From: Acidimicrobiia bacterium
GTDB taxonomy: Bacteria > Actinomycetota > Acidimicrobiia > IMCC26256 > JAOSJL01
DNA length: 64,000 bases
NCBI GenBank assembly: GCA_027494115.1
Contig: JAOSJL010000001.1
Coordinates: forward strand, 1,575,926 to 1,639,925
Direction of reading: 5' to 3'
The position numbers and the translations under genes were made by a program. This document shows positions 30,316 to 40,709 of this stretch, in pieces; positions within the stretch are counted from its first letter, which is position 1, and the number at the start of each line of letters is the position of its first letter. Under the pieces are notes generated by a model. It did not search any database. It saw only the letters and a program-made list of their open reading frames with translations, and was not told the DNA's origin.

Positions 30316-31721
30316 GCGCTGTGTGGATTCTTGCGGCGCTCGTGATCGGCGCGGCGGTGCTCGGCTGGTTCGCGCACCTCGAACGCAGTGGTCGCGGTAT
30401 CTCGGTCGTTCTGGTCATCCTGACCGTCGTCGTCGTGGAGAGCACTCTCTTCCACAACCAGAGTCTGATCGAGGGAGTCATCTTCCACCCGACGATCGGG
30501 GGCCAGACCCTCCGCTTGTTCGAGATCCTGATACCGATTGCCCTCCTTGCCCGCCTCCTGGTGCGAGGCGCTCCGACGCATGTAGGGCTCCCGGCGCTGT
30601 GGTGGGGCGCCTTCATCGTCTGGCTCTCAGTGTCGGCGACTGTCGGGTTTCTTCAGGGACACGACTCGGCTGACGTTCTGTTCCAGGCCAAGGCGATCAT
30701 CTACCTCGGCGGTGGTTTCGCCCTCGCTGCAGGAGTGCCGGCGCGCGACTACGTGGACGAGCACGGAATCGTTCGGCTGATCCCACCTGCGGCGATCCTC
30801 GCCACCGTCATGATCCTTCTTACCCAGGCCAACCGGACGTTCGAGTTCTCCGCGCCCGGGATGTCAGTGCCGGAGCTCGGCGTGCTGGGATCCGATGCCG
30901 CCTCGGTGTTCGTGGCGCTGGCGGTGATCGCGTTGGCGCTCGGCGCGTGCCGTGCTGACGGTCGACTGAGGCTGATGCTCGCGGCTGCGCCGCTGATTCT
31001 CACGGCGGCTTTCGCTGGTCAGCGTGCAGCGCTGCTCGGCCTCACGATTTCGGTGTTCGTGCTCATCGCGGCGGCGCTGAGCCCGACGGCGAGGCGCCGG
31101 TTGCACACAACGCCGACTGAGATGGGACTTGTAGCCCTTGCCACTGGAGCTCTGTTCCTCGCGGTCGCCCTCGTGCCCGCAGCGATCGAGGAGCGTGCTC
31201 CCCGAACGCCTCTCGCCGGTAACATCGAGGAGACCTTCGGGGGGTTGGCGAAACAGCAATCTGCCCAAGCGCGCACGAACCAGTGGACAGAGGCCAGGGC
31301 TCTGGTCGCCCAGCGGCCCATCCTCGGGTGGGGTTTGGGAAAGACCTACACCTACTACCGACCGGGGCCGAACGTATTCGAGGAGTCCCAGCTCACCCAC
31401 AACATCGGAGGCGACTTGTTGCTCCGGACCGGCCTCGCCGGCCTCGCCCTGTTCGTGATTGCACTGTGGCTGTCGATCCGCGGTGGCATCCAGGCCTGGA
31501 GGTACAGTAGTAACAACCTTGTCGCTGCCTTCTCGCTCGGGTTGGTCGCCGTCGTCGTGGGCTTGCTCGGAAAGGGAATGGTGGAGTCGCTCTTCGAGCA
31601 GTACCGCTTGGTGACGCTGCTCGGCCTGCTTCTCGGGATGCTGCGGGCCGCCGCTACATCGCACGAACCGCGACATTCGACGCCCGCTACCGCTACTGCC
31701 GACGAGGAGATTCGGGCATGA
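30312..31721 (+). CDS. O-antigen ligase/Wzy-type polymerase family protein
   Basis: A 469-residue integral membrane protein with about 11-12 helices and a large periplasmic-side loop near residues 300-365 (IEERAPRTPLAGNIEETFGG ... PILGWGLGKTYTYYRPG ... ESQLTHNIGGDLLLRTGLAG), the Wzy_C pattern in which the HN of the loop is conserved. It should polymerise or ligate exported repeat units outside the membrane. The GTG overlaps the previous gene's TGA by 4 nt, and its stop overlaps the next ATG, so expression is coupled with the glycosyltransferases and the Wzz-like gene. Confidence 0.85.
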   Translation: MSAVWILAALVIGAAVLGWFAHLERSGRGISVVLVILTVVVVESTLFHNQSLIEGVIFHPTIGGQTLRLFEILIPIALLARLLVRGAPTHVGLPALWWGAFIVWLSVSATVGFLQGHDSADVLFQAKAIIYLGGGFALAAGVPARDYVDEHGIVRLIPPAAILATVMILLTQANRTFEFSAPGMSVPELGVLGSDAASVFVALAVIALALGACRADGRLRLMLAAAPLILTAAFAGQRAALLGLTISVFVLIAAALSPTARRRLHTTPTEMGLVALATGALFLAVALVPAAIEERAPRTPLAGNIEETFGGLAKQQSAQARTNQWTEARALVAQRPILGWGLGKTYTYYRPGPNVFEESQLTHNIGGDLLLRTGLAGLALFVIALWLSIRGGIQAWRYSSNNLVAAFSLGLVAVVVGLLGKGMVESLFEQYRLVTLLGLLLGMLRAAATSHEPRHSTPATATADEEIRA

Positions 31722-33181
31722 GGCTGGGCGAGCTTCTCCGCACGGTTCGCCGCCACTGGAAGGTTGCGCTCGCGACCCTTGCAGTCTTCGTTCTGGCCGG
31801 TTCAGCTGCCGCGTTCCTCCCGGCGAACCGCTACACAGCGACGGCGACCCTCTTCGTCCAGCCGGAGCCCGATGCAGCCGCGAGCAGCAACGCTGTCCAG
31901 GCTGTCGAGTTCCTCCTGCCCGGACTGGCGCAGCAGGTCGAGAGCAGCACGTTCATCGACACTGCCTACGAGAAGACTGGGGTGGCAGCGGATGTCGGCA
32001 ACGATGTGACTGCCGAGGCCGAGCCCGGGAGCGGCATTCTGCGAATCGATGTCGAATCCACGAGCCGAGACTTCGTAGCGCCAGCGGCGGACGCGCTCGC
32101 GGCCGAGCTCATCGAGACGAACCCCTCCGCTGACCTTGCTGAAATCACCGTGCTCGAGCGGGCGAAGGTACCGACGGAGCCGTCCGCACCGGTACGGATC
32201 CCCATTCTCCTGGGATCGCTCGTTCTCGGACTCATTGCGGCGCTGTTCGCCGCGCTCGGGGCCGACGGTCTCCGCCGTCGCCTGGGTGCCGCGGACGAGA
32301 TCCACGAGCGGCTCGGAGCAGAGGTGCTCGGCGTGATCCCGTCCTACCGTCGAACGAAGCGTGCGCCTGCAACATCGGCAGAACTGTTCGGAAACGACGA
32401 TCATCCCGCGGCCGTCGAAGCGTTCTACCGACTTGCCACGAACATCGAGCTTGCACTCGTCTCCAAGAATGTGCAGGTCCTCCTTGTGACATCCAGCTCG
32501 GTCGGTGCCGGGAAGACAACGGTTGCCGCCAACCTCGCATGGGCGCTCGCGGCCGTCGGCCACGAGGTCACTGTCATCGACGCTGACCTTCGCCGGCCCG
32601 AGCTGCACCAGCTGCTCGACCGACCACGCCATCCCGGTGTCGCGAGCCTCGGTCCCGGAATCCAGCCGAACGAGATGGATGAGGTCGTCGTGCCGGCGGG
32701 ACAGCCATCGCTCCGCTTCGTTCCGGCCGGCTACTCGAGTCGCCACCCTGCGGGGATCGTGAGGGCTGCGCTCGAGCCCTTGCTAGACGAGCTACGCACG
32801 AGCTCCGGGCTTGTGGTCATCGACTCCGCGCCGTTGAACGGCGCCGCCGAGACGAGTCTCATCGCTGCGCTGGCGGGAACCGCCCTCCTTGTGGTCGATC
32901 CTCGGAAGGAGAGCCCCGACGACGTCGAGCGATCGCTCGCGCAGCTCCATCAGGCGGGAGCCGACGTTCTGGGCGTGGTGGTCAACCGCGTGAGCCTGAA
33001 GCGCTTCCAGCGAACGGCGGAAAAGTACTACTTCGCGCCTCAGAACCGGCGTCGTGCGCCGTCGTCGACGACCTCCGCGGCGACGAAGGGCGAGCAAGGG
33101 ACGCGGGAGGCGCGACAAGCGTCGACGAAGAAGCGAACCGGCCGGCGTGCGGGAGAGAGTGGTGTCCGCGAACCGCGGTGA
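31718..33181 (+). CDS. Wzz domain / tyrosine-kinase-like ATPase (chain-length regulator)
   Basis: A 487-residue fusion of a Wzz-type membrane domain and a BY-kinase-like ATPase. Helix 1 is ALATLAVFVLAGSAAAF, helix 2 is IPILLGSLVLGLIAALFAAL. The cytoplasmic domain has Walker A (SSSVGAGKTTVAANLAWAL), Walker A' (VTVIDADLRRPEL) and Walker B (LVVIDSAPLNG). The C-terminus is basic and Ser/Thr/Arg-rich rather than a tyrosine cluster: only YY of KYYFAP remains, so autophosphorylation control may differ from known kinases. It likely sets polymer length with the Wzy-like protein. Coupled by ATGA to the gene before. Confidence 0.85.
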   Translation: MRLGELLRTVRRHWKVALATLAVFVLAGSAAAFLPANRYTATATLFVQPEPDAAASSNAVQAVEFLLPGLAQQVESSTFIDTAYEKTGVAADVGNDVTAEAEPGSGILRIDVESTSRDFVAPAADALAAELIETNPSADLAEITVLERAKVPTEPSAPVRIPILLGSLVLGLIAALFAALGADGLRRRLGAADEIHERLGAEVLGVIPSYRRTKRAPATSAELFGNDDHPAAVEAFYRLATNIELALVSKNVQVLLVTSSSVGAGKTTVAANLAWALAAVGHEVTVIDADLRRPELHQLLDRPRHPGVASLGPGIQPNEMDEVVVPAGQPSLRFVPAGYSSRHPAGIVRAALEPLLDELRTSSGLVVIDSAPLNGAAETSLIAALAGTALLVVDPRKESPDDVERSLAQLHQAGADVLGVVVNRVSLKRFQRTAEKYYFAPQNRRRAPSSTTSAATKGEQGTREARQASTKKRTGRRAGESGVREPR

Positions 33182-34205
33182 ACCCGGCCGCCCACGCGTC
33201 ACTGTGCTGATCCCGACGTACAACCGAGCCAGGTTCCTCGAGCAGTCGATTGCCAGCGTCCTCGACCAGTCGTTCGAGCACCTGGTGCTCCACGTGTCCG
33301 ACGACGCGTCGACCGACGACACGCCGGACGTTGTCGCGAGCTTCGCCGATCCCCGCCTGTCGTATACGCGACAGGCTGAGAACATCGGCATGTTGGGGAA
33401 CTTCAACGCCGGCATCGAAGTTGTCGATACCGAGTATGTCGCCATCCTCAACGACGACGACCTGCTGCTTCCGGGCGGGCTCGCCGCTGCCGTCAACGCC
33501 CTCGACGAACACGTGAGCGCGGGATTTGTCCATTCGGCATTCTCGGTCATCGGACCCGAAGGCCAGACCTACCGCGCGAACGAGGACTGGACCCGGGGCT
33601 TGACGGCCGACACCCTCGAGACGGGTGAAGAGTTCATCCGGGAGTCCATGCTCGGATCGTGTCGCGTGTGCTTCCCGACCGTCGTGATGCGAACGCAGGT
33701 TCTCCCGGCGGTTCCCTTCGAGGCAGCCGATCTGCCGGCGATCGATCTGGGGCTCTGGCTTCGCATCGCTCTCGACTGGGACGTCCTGTACCTCTCAAGT
33801 CCGCGCGTCGCGTTCCGATCACACCAAGGAAGTGATTCCTCGCGGTGGGGCGACACGAGACCTGACTGCGGTTGCGTGCAGGGGAACGAGATCATCATGC
33901 GTGTGCGGGAACTGAAATTGCACTTTCTCGACCGATTCGCGGATCGACTCGCGGACGTCAGCGGGCTCCGTCGCCGAGCGGAGCACGCCGCGCGAATCGA
34001 TCTGATCAACGGCGTGCGCGGCCGAACCGTGCCGGAGCGCGAATTCGTCGCCACCGTTCAAGGACTGGCGCGAGCGGCGCGACTCGACAACCGCCTTGTT
34101 GGCGAGCCCGAGGCCTGGCGCCTCCTCGCGGCTTCGATGCTCGGAACCCAACTCGTCGATCGCATCACCGAGCGTCGCGACGCAGAACGGGCGACTGCCG
34201 TATGA
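33162..34205 (+). CDS. GT2 family glycosyltransferase
   Basis: A 347-residue GT-A glycosyltransferase: VTVLIPTYNRARFLEQSIAS, SDDASTDDT and the metal-binding AILNDDDLLLPGG, with an extended C-terminal region containing a Cys pair (DCGCVQGNE). It should transfer one sugar from a nucleotide donor in the cytoplasm. The GTG at 33162 has a GGGAGAGAG ribosome-binding site and overlaps the end of the Wzz-kinase-like gene by 20 bp. Its stop overlaps the rfbF ATG. Confidence 0.86.
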   Translation: MSANRGEPGRPRVTVLIPTYNRARFLEQSIASVLDQSFEHLVLHVSDDASTDDTPDVVASFADPRLSYTRQAENIGMLGNFNAGIEVVDTEYVAILNDDDLLLPGGLAAAVNALDEHVSAGFVHSAFSVIGPEGQTYRANEDWTRGLTADTLETGEEFIRESMLGSCRVCFPTVVMRTQVLPAVPFEAADLPAIDLGLWLRIALDWDVLYLSSPRVAFRSHQGSDSSRWGDTRPDCGCVQGNEIIMRVRELKLHFLDRFADRLADVSGLRRRAEHAARIDLINGVRGRTVPEREFVATVQGLARAARLDNRLVGEPEAWRLLAASMLGTQLVDRITERRDAERATAV

Positions 34206-34981
34206 AGGCGGTGATCCTGGCCGGAGGAATGGGTACGCGCCTCGCGGAGGAAACCGATCTCATTCCGAAGCCCATGGTCGAGATCGGCGATCGCCCGATT
34301 CTGCTGCACATCATGCACCACTACGCGCATCACGGGATCACTGACTTCGTGATCGCTCTCGGGTACAAGGGAAATGTCATCAAGCGCTACATGCTCGACT
34401 ATCACCTCATGAACCAACCGGGGATTCGCGTGGAGCTCGGAACGGGTGATGCCAAGCCTCTCGATCACACGGAGATCCTCGACTGGCGTGTCGACCTGCA
34501 GGAGACCGGCTTGCACACGATGACGGCAGGAAGGGTTCGTCGCTGTATGCCGCTTGTCGGTGATGAGACGTTCATGTTGACCTATGGGGACGGCGTTTCC
34601 GACGTCGACCTGACAGCTTTGCTCGAGTTCCACCGTTCGCACGGGCGCCTGGCCACGCTGACCGTCGTACGAGCGAAGTCTCTCTATGGACACATGGAGA
34701 TGAACGGAGATGCGATCACGAGCTTCCTGGAGAAGCCGCAGTCTCTCAGCTCTTGGATCAACGGCGGCTTCATGGTGGTGGAACCAGGGATCGCCGAGTA
34801 CCTGGGCCACGACGACGGCATTTCACTCGAGCGCGGCCCGCTGGAGAACCTGGCCAGCGACGGTGAGCTGATGGCCTACCACCACGAAGGCTTCTGGCAG
34901 TGCATGGATTCCCTCCGTGAAAAGCGTCTCCTCGAGGATCTGTGGCGCGAGGGCGATCCTCCCTGGCGGAGCTGGGGCTGA
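34202..34981 (+). CDS. rfbF: Glucose-1-phosphate cytidylyltransferase
   Basis: Makes CDP-glucose from CTP and glucose 1-phosphate, the first step of CDP-deoxysugar synthesis. The 259-residue length and the motifs match RfbF: MKAVILAGGMGTRLAEETD, IPKPMVEIGDRPILLHIM (activator loop and Lys), TYGDGVSDVDLTALLEFHR, INGGFMVVEPG and FWQCMDSLREKRLLEDLW. It is followed within 2 nt by an NAD-dependent epimerase gene, and nearby lie a sugar aminotransferase and a dead C-methyltransferase, so a CDP-linked branched or amino deoxysugar is the likely product. The CDP-glucose 4,6-dehydratase (rfbG) is not in the window. Confidence 0.94.
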   Translation: MKAVILAGGMGTRLAEETDLIPKPMVEIGDRPILLHIMHHYAHHGITDFVIALGYKGNVIKRYMLDYHLMNQPGIRVELGTGDAKPLDHTEILDWRVDLQETGLHTMTAGRVRRCMPLVGDETFMLTYGDGVSDVDLTALLEFHRSHGRLATLTVVRAKSLYGHMEMNGDAITSFLEKPQSLSSWINGGFMVVEPGIAEYLGHDDGISLERGPLENLASDGELMAYHHEGFWQCMDSLREKRLLEDLWREGDPPWRSWG

Positions 34982-34983
34982 TC

Positions 34984-36034
34984 GTGCGGGTTCTCGTCAC
35001 CGGGCACAACGGATATCTCGGAAGTGTGATGGTTCCTGTGCTCCGCGATGCCGGTCACGACGTGACGGGTCTCGACAGCTACCTCTTCGACGAGTGCCGG
35101 TTTGGACCGGACCCTGCCGAACCGAGCTCGATGCGCGTCGACGTGCGAGACGTCGACCCCGCGGATCTCGAGCCCTTCGACGCGGTCATCCATCTCGCCG
35201 CTCTGTCGAACGATCCGCTCGGTGACCTCGCTCCGCAGTACACGTACGAGATCAACCGTGACGCCTCGATCAGGCTCGCGCGGCTTGCCCGCGAGGCAGG
35301 AGTCGAACGCTTTCTCTTCTCCTCATCGTGCAGTATCTACGGCGCTGCTGGTGGTGAGGAGCTGGTCGACGAGCGAGCCGAAATGGCTCCGGTCACGCCG
35401 TACGCGATTTCCAAGGTCGAGGTCGAAGCGGCTCTTCGCGAACTCGCCACCGACCGCTTCAGCCCGGTGTATTTGCGCAACGCCACCGTCTACGGTTGGT
35501 CACCGCGCCTGCGGGTCGATCTTGTCCTCAACAACCTCGTGGCATGGGCCTACCTCACCGGCGAGGTTCGGGTCTTGAGCGACGGGACTCCCTGGCGCCC
35601 ACTGATCCACGTCGCCGACCTCGCCGATGCCTTCGTGGCCGCGCTCGAAGCGCCGCGATCAGTCGTTCATGACGAGGCGTTCAATGTCGGGCGCTCGGGC
35701 GAGAACTATCAGATCGGGGAGCTGGCCGACCTCGCCGGAGACGTGGTGTCAGGCTCCAAGGTCGTCATCACCGGTGAGACAGGGGAGCGACCCACGTTCG
35801 TACCGGGTCGACTTCTCGAAGATCGAGAAGTCGCTTCCTGCCTTCACTCCGCTGTTTGGGGCGCGAAAAGGAGCATTGGAACTTCGCGACCGCTACAAGC
35901 GCCACGAGCTCACGATGGAGCTCGTCGACGATCGCTTCACGCGCCTTCGCTGGCTCTCGCATCTCCGAGAGTCCGGACGGGTCGGCGCCGACCTCCGTTG
36001 GGTGAACTCCGAGGAACTCGCTTCGCGCGCTTGA
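34984..36034 (+). CDS. NAD-dependent sugar epimerase/dehydratase (extended SDR; one indel)
   Basis: About 349 residues. Extended short-chain dehydrogenase features: nucleotide-binding VLVTGHNGYLGSVMVPVL, HLAALSNDPLGDL, SSSCSIYG and the catalytic YAISK. The C-terminal sugar-binding part is shifted one frame; removing one G from the run 35782-35785 gives ETGSDPRSYRVDFSKIEKSL, which is the expected continuation, and the protein then ends ...NSEELASRA. Positioned 2 nt after rfbF, it probably acts on a CDP- (or other NDP-) hexose in deoxysugar synthesis. Convergent with the aminotransferase gene. Confidence 0.85.
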
Positions 36035-36043
36035 GTGGGATGG

Positions 36044-37186
36044 TCACTCGAAGAACGAGCGCACCGATGCCACCACTCGGTCTGTCGTGCTCTCATCCAT
36101 GAAGGGATGCAGTGGCAGTGTTACGACCTGCTCCGAAATTCGCTCTGTGACGCTCAAGTCGGATCGGCGGCAGTCCCGGTAGAAGGTGTAGTTGTGCGCA
36201 CCCTCGAAATGGATCCCGGAGGCCACACCGAGACCTCGCATGTGCTCCATCAGCTTCGTGCGAGCATCGCCGTCAGGTACTCGAATGACGTAGATGTAGG
36301 GGCTCACGTCTGTGAAGTCGGTGTCGAACGTCGTCACGTCGCGGAGGTCTTGGAAGCTCTCGTCGTAGATGCGGCAGTACCGCTGCCGGTTGGAGATGAA
36401 GGTGTCGATCATCGCCAGCTGTGAGAGGCCGATCGCGGCGGGAACCGAACCGAGGTGGTACCGGTACCCCTGCCGCACGACGTCATAGTCCCACGTACGA
36501 CCTCGCTTGTACCGGGCGTCGGTGTCGTCGGTGACGCCGATGAGTCGAAGCTCGTGGAGCCGCTGGACATCGGTTTCGTGCGGTGTGATCACGGCGCCGC
36601 CTTCGAGAGACGTGATCACTTTGACCGGCCCGAAGCTGAAGCACGTGAGATCACCGAACGATCCGATCGGCCGACCTCGATGTCTTGTTCCGAACGCGTG
36701 GGCGGCGTCCTCGATCACCCTCAACCCGTGCTCGGCGGCGAGTTCGTTGATCTCGTCGATTCGGCACGCTATGCCGGCGTAGTGCACGGCCATCACGGCC
36801 TTCGTGCGATCTGTGACGAGCGATCGCACGGATGCCGGATCGACGCCGAGGGTCTCCTGTTCGATGTCGCAGAACACGATGTCGGCTCCCGTGGCCGAGA
36901 CGGCCTGGTGCCCGGCGACGTAGGTGAACGACGGGCAGATGACCTCGTCGCCGGGACCGACGCCGGCAACCAGAGAGGCGAGGTGCAGCGCTCCAGTGCA
37001 GCTGTTGGTGCTCACGGTGTAGCGGCCGGACAGTTCGAGGTAGCTGCTGATCTCTTGCTCGAACCGCGCCGTGAGGGGCCCGAGGCCGAGCCATCCCTCA
37101 TCGAGCGCATCGTCGACGGCCGCGTGTACCTCGGCGCCGAGATAGGGCAGGTAGACGGGAATGGGACCGCCCGGTTCGATCTTCAT
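36044..37186 (-). CDS. DegT/DnrJ/EryC1/StrS sugar aminotransferase family protein
   Basis: A 380-residue PLP enzyme of the family that transaminates or dehydrates NDP-4-keto sugars. Visible: the N-terminal PVYLPYLGAEVHAAVDDALD, STNSCTGALHL (phosphate binding), VIEDAAHAFG (Asp for the pyridine nitrogen) and the Schiff-base Lys in CFSFGPVKVITSLEGG. The ATG at 37186 gives the usual length and intact ends. It is transcribed against rfbF-epimerase, 9 bp away from the epimerase stop. Likely job: install an amino group on the deoxysugar of the surface polymer; PseC/RfbH-type alternatives cannot be separated by eye. Confidence 0.9.
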   Translation of the reverse strand: MKIEPGGPIPVYLPYLGAEVHAAVDDALDEGWLGLGPLTARFEQEISSYLELSGRYTVSTNSCTGALHLASLVAGVGPGDEVICPSFTYVAGHQAVSATGADIVFCDIEQETLGVDPASVRSLVTDRTKAVMAVHYAGIACRIDEINELAAEHGLRVIEDAAHAFGTRHRGRPIGSFGDLTCFSFGPVKVITSLEGGAVITPHETDVQRLHELRLIGVTDDTDARYKRGRTWDYDVVRQGYRYHLGSVPAAIGLSQLAMIDTFISNRQRYCRIYDESFQDLRDVTTFDTDFTDVSPYIYVIRVPDGDARTKLMEHMRGLGVASGIHFEGAHNYTFYRDCRRSDLSVTERISEQVVTLPLHPFMDESTTDRVVASVRSFFE

Positions 37187-37250
37187 CAGCCAACGACCGT
37201 AGCTCGACGCAGACGGTGGTTCGGAGACGCCCGTTAGCGGCGGTCATGAT

Positions 37251-37673
37251 CGGACCGGAAGGCTCGCGCGGGAGCTTCGATCCGACGACGTAGCTGCCGA
37301 TCTCCTGATTGGGAACAATGTTCTCGCGCAGGTTCCGGACCTCAACTCCTTCGCGCGAGGAATGCAGCTTCTCTTGAAGCCTGACGGGGTGGTCACGGTC
37401 GAGTTCCCGTACCTGATGCGTTACTTCCAGGAACGCGTGAAGGAAACGAAGCGCGCCCTGCTCGATTTCCTGATCGCGGTGCGACGGGACGGTAGGACCG
37501 TCGTTGGTTACGGCGCTCCGGCGAAGGGAAACACTGCTCAACTACTGTGGTATTCGTTCAGACTTCCTGGACTTCACCGTGGACTGAAACCCCTACAAGC
37601 ACGGAAAGCTTCTGCCCGGAACACATCTCGGAGCGAAGGGTTCTCTGATCGTTGGAAGGGGGGCCACCGGTAG
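37251..37673 (+). pseudogene. Remnant of a sugar C-methyltransferase gene
   Basis: Three fragments of one SAM-dependent NDP-sugar C-methyltransferase can be read in order. ADLLIGNNVLAQVPDLNSF ... GVVTVEFPYLM comes from the SAM domain. A deletion then fuses it directly to ERVKETKRALLDFL and VVGYGAPAKGNT (C-terminal domain). After a frameshift near 37545 come LLNYCGIRSDFLDFTVD, an in-frame TGA, and NPYKHGKLLPGTHLGAKGSL. The normal family link between the first two parts (over 100 residues, including the catalytic His/Tyr segment) is missing, as is the N-terminal Cys-rich domain. Deletion, frameshift and nonsense change together show true decay, unlike the single indels elsewhere. Confidence 0.85.
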
Positions 37674-37676
37674 GCT
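37671..37676 (+). promoter_or_regulatory. Possible -10 box (TAGGCT) for glyA
   Basis: TAGGCT lies about 45 nt before the glyA ATG, which has its own GGGAG ribosome-binding site, so glyA appears to be a leadered transcript. No good -35 box at normal spacing is seen. Confidence 0.35.
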
Positions 37677-37721
37677 GGTGGGGCTGCGGGAGCCACATCG
37701 CGACGCGCTGGGAGACGACGA

Positions 37722-38984
<1,263 letters not shown>

Positions 38985-38991
38985 GAACACG

Positions 38992-40440
38992 ATGGGCGGT
39001 TACGCCCTCGTCCTCGGAGTCGCCGCCGGGGTGACGTGGCTCGCCACGTGGGTCGTGCGGTGGCTCGCACCGAAGATCGGCGCGGTGTCGATGCCCGACT
39101 CCGATTCGCGCCACACGCACGAGCGGCCCACGCCGACTCTCGGCGGGGCCGCCATGTTCCTGGGTCTCATCGCCGCGATGCTCGTGGCGTCGCGCATGGA
39201 CCAGTTCCACGACATGTTCGCCGGCTCGTCGGAGCCGCTCGGGGTGCTGCTCGCGGCTGGGATCATGTTTGTGGTGGGCGCTCTCGATGACGTCCGCGAA
39301 GTCTCGCCGCCCGCGAAGATCGCGGGCCAGGCCTTCTCCGGGGCTGTCCTCTCGCTCATGGGCGTCACGATGCTGTATTTCCGCGTTCCCTTCGCGGAAT
39401 CCGACTTCATCGTGCTCTCACCCGACTGGGCGCCGCTGCTGACCGTGCTGTGGGTCGTGGTGATGGCCAACGCGATCAACCTCATCGACGGCCTCGACGG
39501 CCTCGCCGCCGGGATCGTCGTGATCGCAGGCTCGGCGTTGTTCATCTTCGCCGACCGCCTGTTCGACGCAGGTCTCCTCGACGGCTCCAACATCGCGCCG
39601 CTCGTCGCGGTCATGGCCGTCGGGATGGCGGCGGGATTCCTGCCGCACAACTTCACACCCGCTCGCATCTTCATGGGTGACGCCGGGTCGATGCTTCTCG
39701 GCCTCATGCTGGCGGTGGCCACGATCACGGTGGGCGGGAGGGTCGCCGATCAGTTCTCGGGCCAGACCTATTTCTTCTTCGCTCCGCTGTTCATCCCGAT
39801 CGTGATTCTCGGCGTTCCCATCGTCGACACCGCCTTCTCGTTCGTGCGACGGGTCGTGCGGCGCCGCTCGTTTGCCGCGCCCGACCAGGACCACCTGCAC
39901 CACCGGTTGGTACGACTCGGACACGGGCCCCGCCGGTCCGTCGTGATCCTCTGGGCCTGGACCGCCGTGCTCTCCGGGCTCGTGCTCGTCCCGACGTTCA
40001 CCAACGAGGGCAACGCCATCGTGCCCTTCGGGGTCGCCGCGCTGGCGTTGCTCCTCTACGCGTACTTCCACCCGAGCGTCAGAACCGAGCGGGCACTCGT
40101 GGCAGAACGCGCAGCAGCCGCCGCGGCCGAGCGCGACTCGGCGGAGCCGGAATCCGGTGTCGCCACCGGCACCGACGGTTCCGACGCGGTGGTCGACCTC
40201 GAGGCCCGCCGCCGCCGGGACCCCCTCGGGCTGACGCCGATTTCTGCACAGCGTGTCCCGGGGGCTTGTCCGGGGGCGTTTTCGTCGGGCACCTTTCGAG
40301 GCGAAATACCGCCTCCGGTTTGCCGGGGAGCAGGCCGGCACCGTAGATTGCGAAACGGTTCACAAGCTCCGACAGGTCCGGCCAGGGCTGGTTCGGACAC
40401 GGCGCGTACGGGGGAGTCGCAAAGGTGGGATCCGAGGTAG
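38992..40440 (+). CDS. wecA: Undecaprenyl-phosphate GlcNAc-1-phosphate transferase (MraY/WecA family)
   Basis: Integral membrane enzyme that starts a lipid-linked glycan by moving a HexNAc-1-phosphate to undecaprenyl phosphate. About 11 helices and all family motifs are visible: PDSDSRHTHERPTPTLGG, GALDDVREVSPPAKIAGQ, NAINLIDGLDGLAAG, FMGDAGSMLLG, and the cytoplasmic HLHHRLVRLGHG. The conserved part ends near residue 375; the remaining roughly 105 residues are a low-complexity Ala/Arg-rich tail that may partly be untranslated or frame-shifted sequence. The reading frame overlaps the next gene by 16 bp. Confidence 0.92.
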   Translation: MGGYALVLGVAAGVTWLATWVVRWLAPKIGAVSMPDSDSRHTHERPTPTLGGAAMFLGLIAAMLVASRMDQFHDMFAGSSEPLGVLLAAGIMFVVGALDDVREVSPPAKIAGQAFSGAVLSLMGVTMLYFRVPFAESDFIVLSPDWAPLLTVLWVVVMANAINLIDGLDGLAAGIVVIAGSALFIFADRLFDAGLLDGSNIAPLVAVMAVGMAAGFLPHNFTPARIFMGDAGSMLLGLMLAVATITVGGRVADQFSGQTYFFFAPLFIPIVILGVPIVDTAFSFVRRVVRRRSFAAPDQDHLHHRLVRLGHGPRRSVVILWAWTAVLSGLVLVPTFTNEGNAIVPFGVAALALLLYAYFHPSVRTERALVAERAAAAAAERDSAEPESGVATGTDGSDAVVDLEARRRRDPLGLTPISAQRVPGACPGAFSSGTFRGEIPPPVCRGAGRHRRLRNGSQAPTGPARAGSDTARTGESQRWDPR

Positions 40441-40709
40441 TACGCGAGGTGGCGCGCTCCGCGCACTCCACGCGTCACCCCAGCGTCTGGAACGGTCTCG
40501 GCACCGGCATGTCCCAGGCGCTCGAACTCACGATCGGGCCACTCCTGTTCGCGCTTCTCGGCGTCTGGATCGACAGCGTTCTCGGCACCGGCCCGTGGTT
40601 CGCCGTCGGCCTCCTCGTGTTCGCCATGACCGGCGCCACCCTGTCGGCCTACTACCGCTACACGGCCCGCGCCGAGGCCGAGGAGCGGGGGAAGCCGTGG
40701 GCCCGATGA
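40425..40709 (+). CDS. AtpZ/AtpI-like small Fo accessory membrane protein
   Basis: A 94-residue protein with two membrane helices (ELTIGPLLFALLGVWIDSVL; FAVGLLVFAMTGATLSAYY), fitting the AtpZ/F0F1-assoc family that precedes atp operons and is linked to ATP synthase assembly or Mg2+ handling. GTG at 40425 has a GGGGGAG ribosome-binding site; an ATG at 40509 is an alternative. Its TGA overlaps the next ATG. Confidence 0.75.
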   Translation: MGSEVVREVARSAHSTRHPSVWNGLGTGMSQALELTIGPLLFALLGVWIDSVLGTGPWFAVGLLVFAMTGATLSAYYRYTARAEAEERGKPWAR

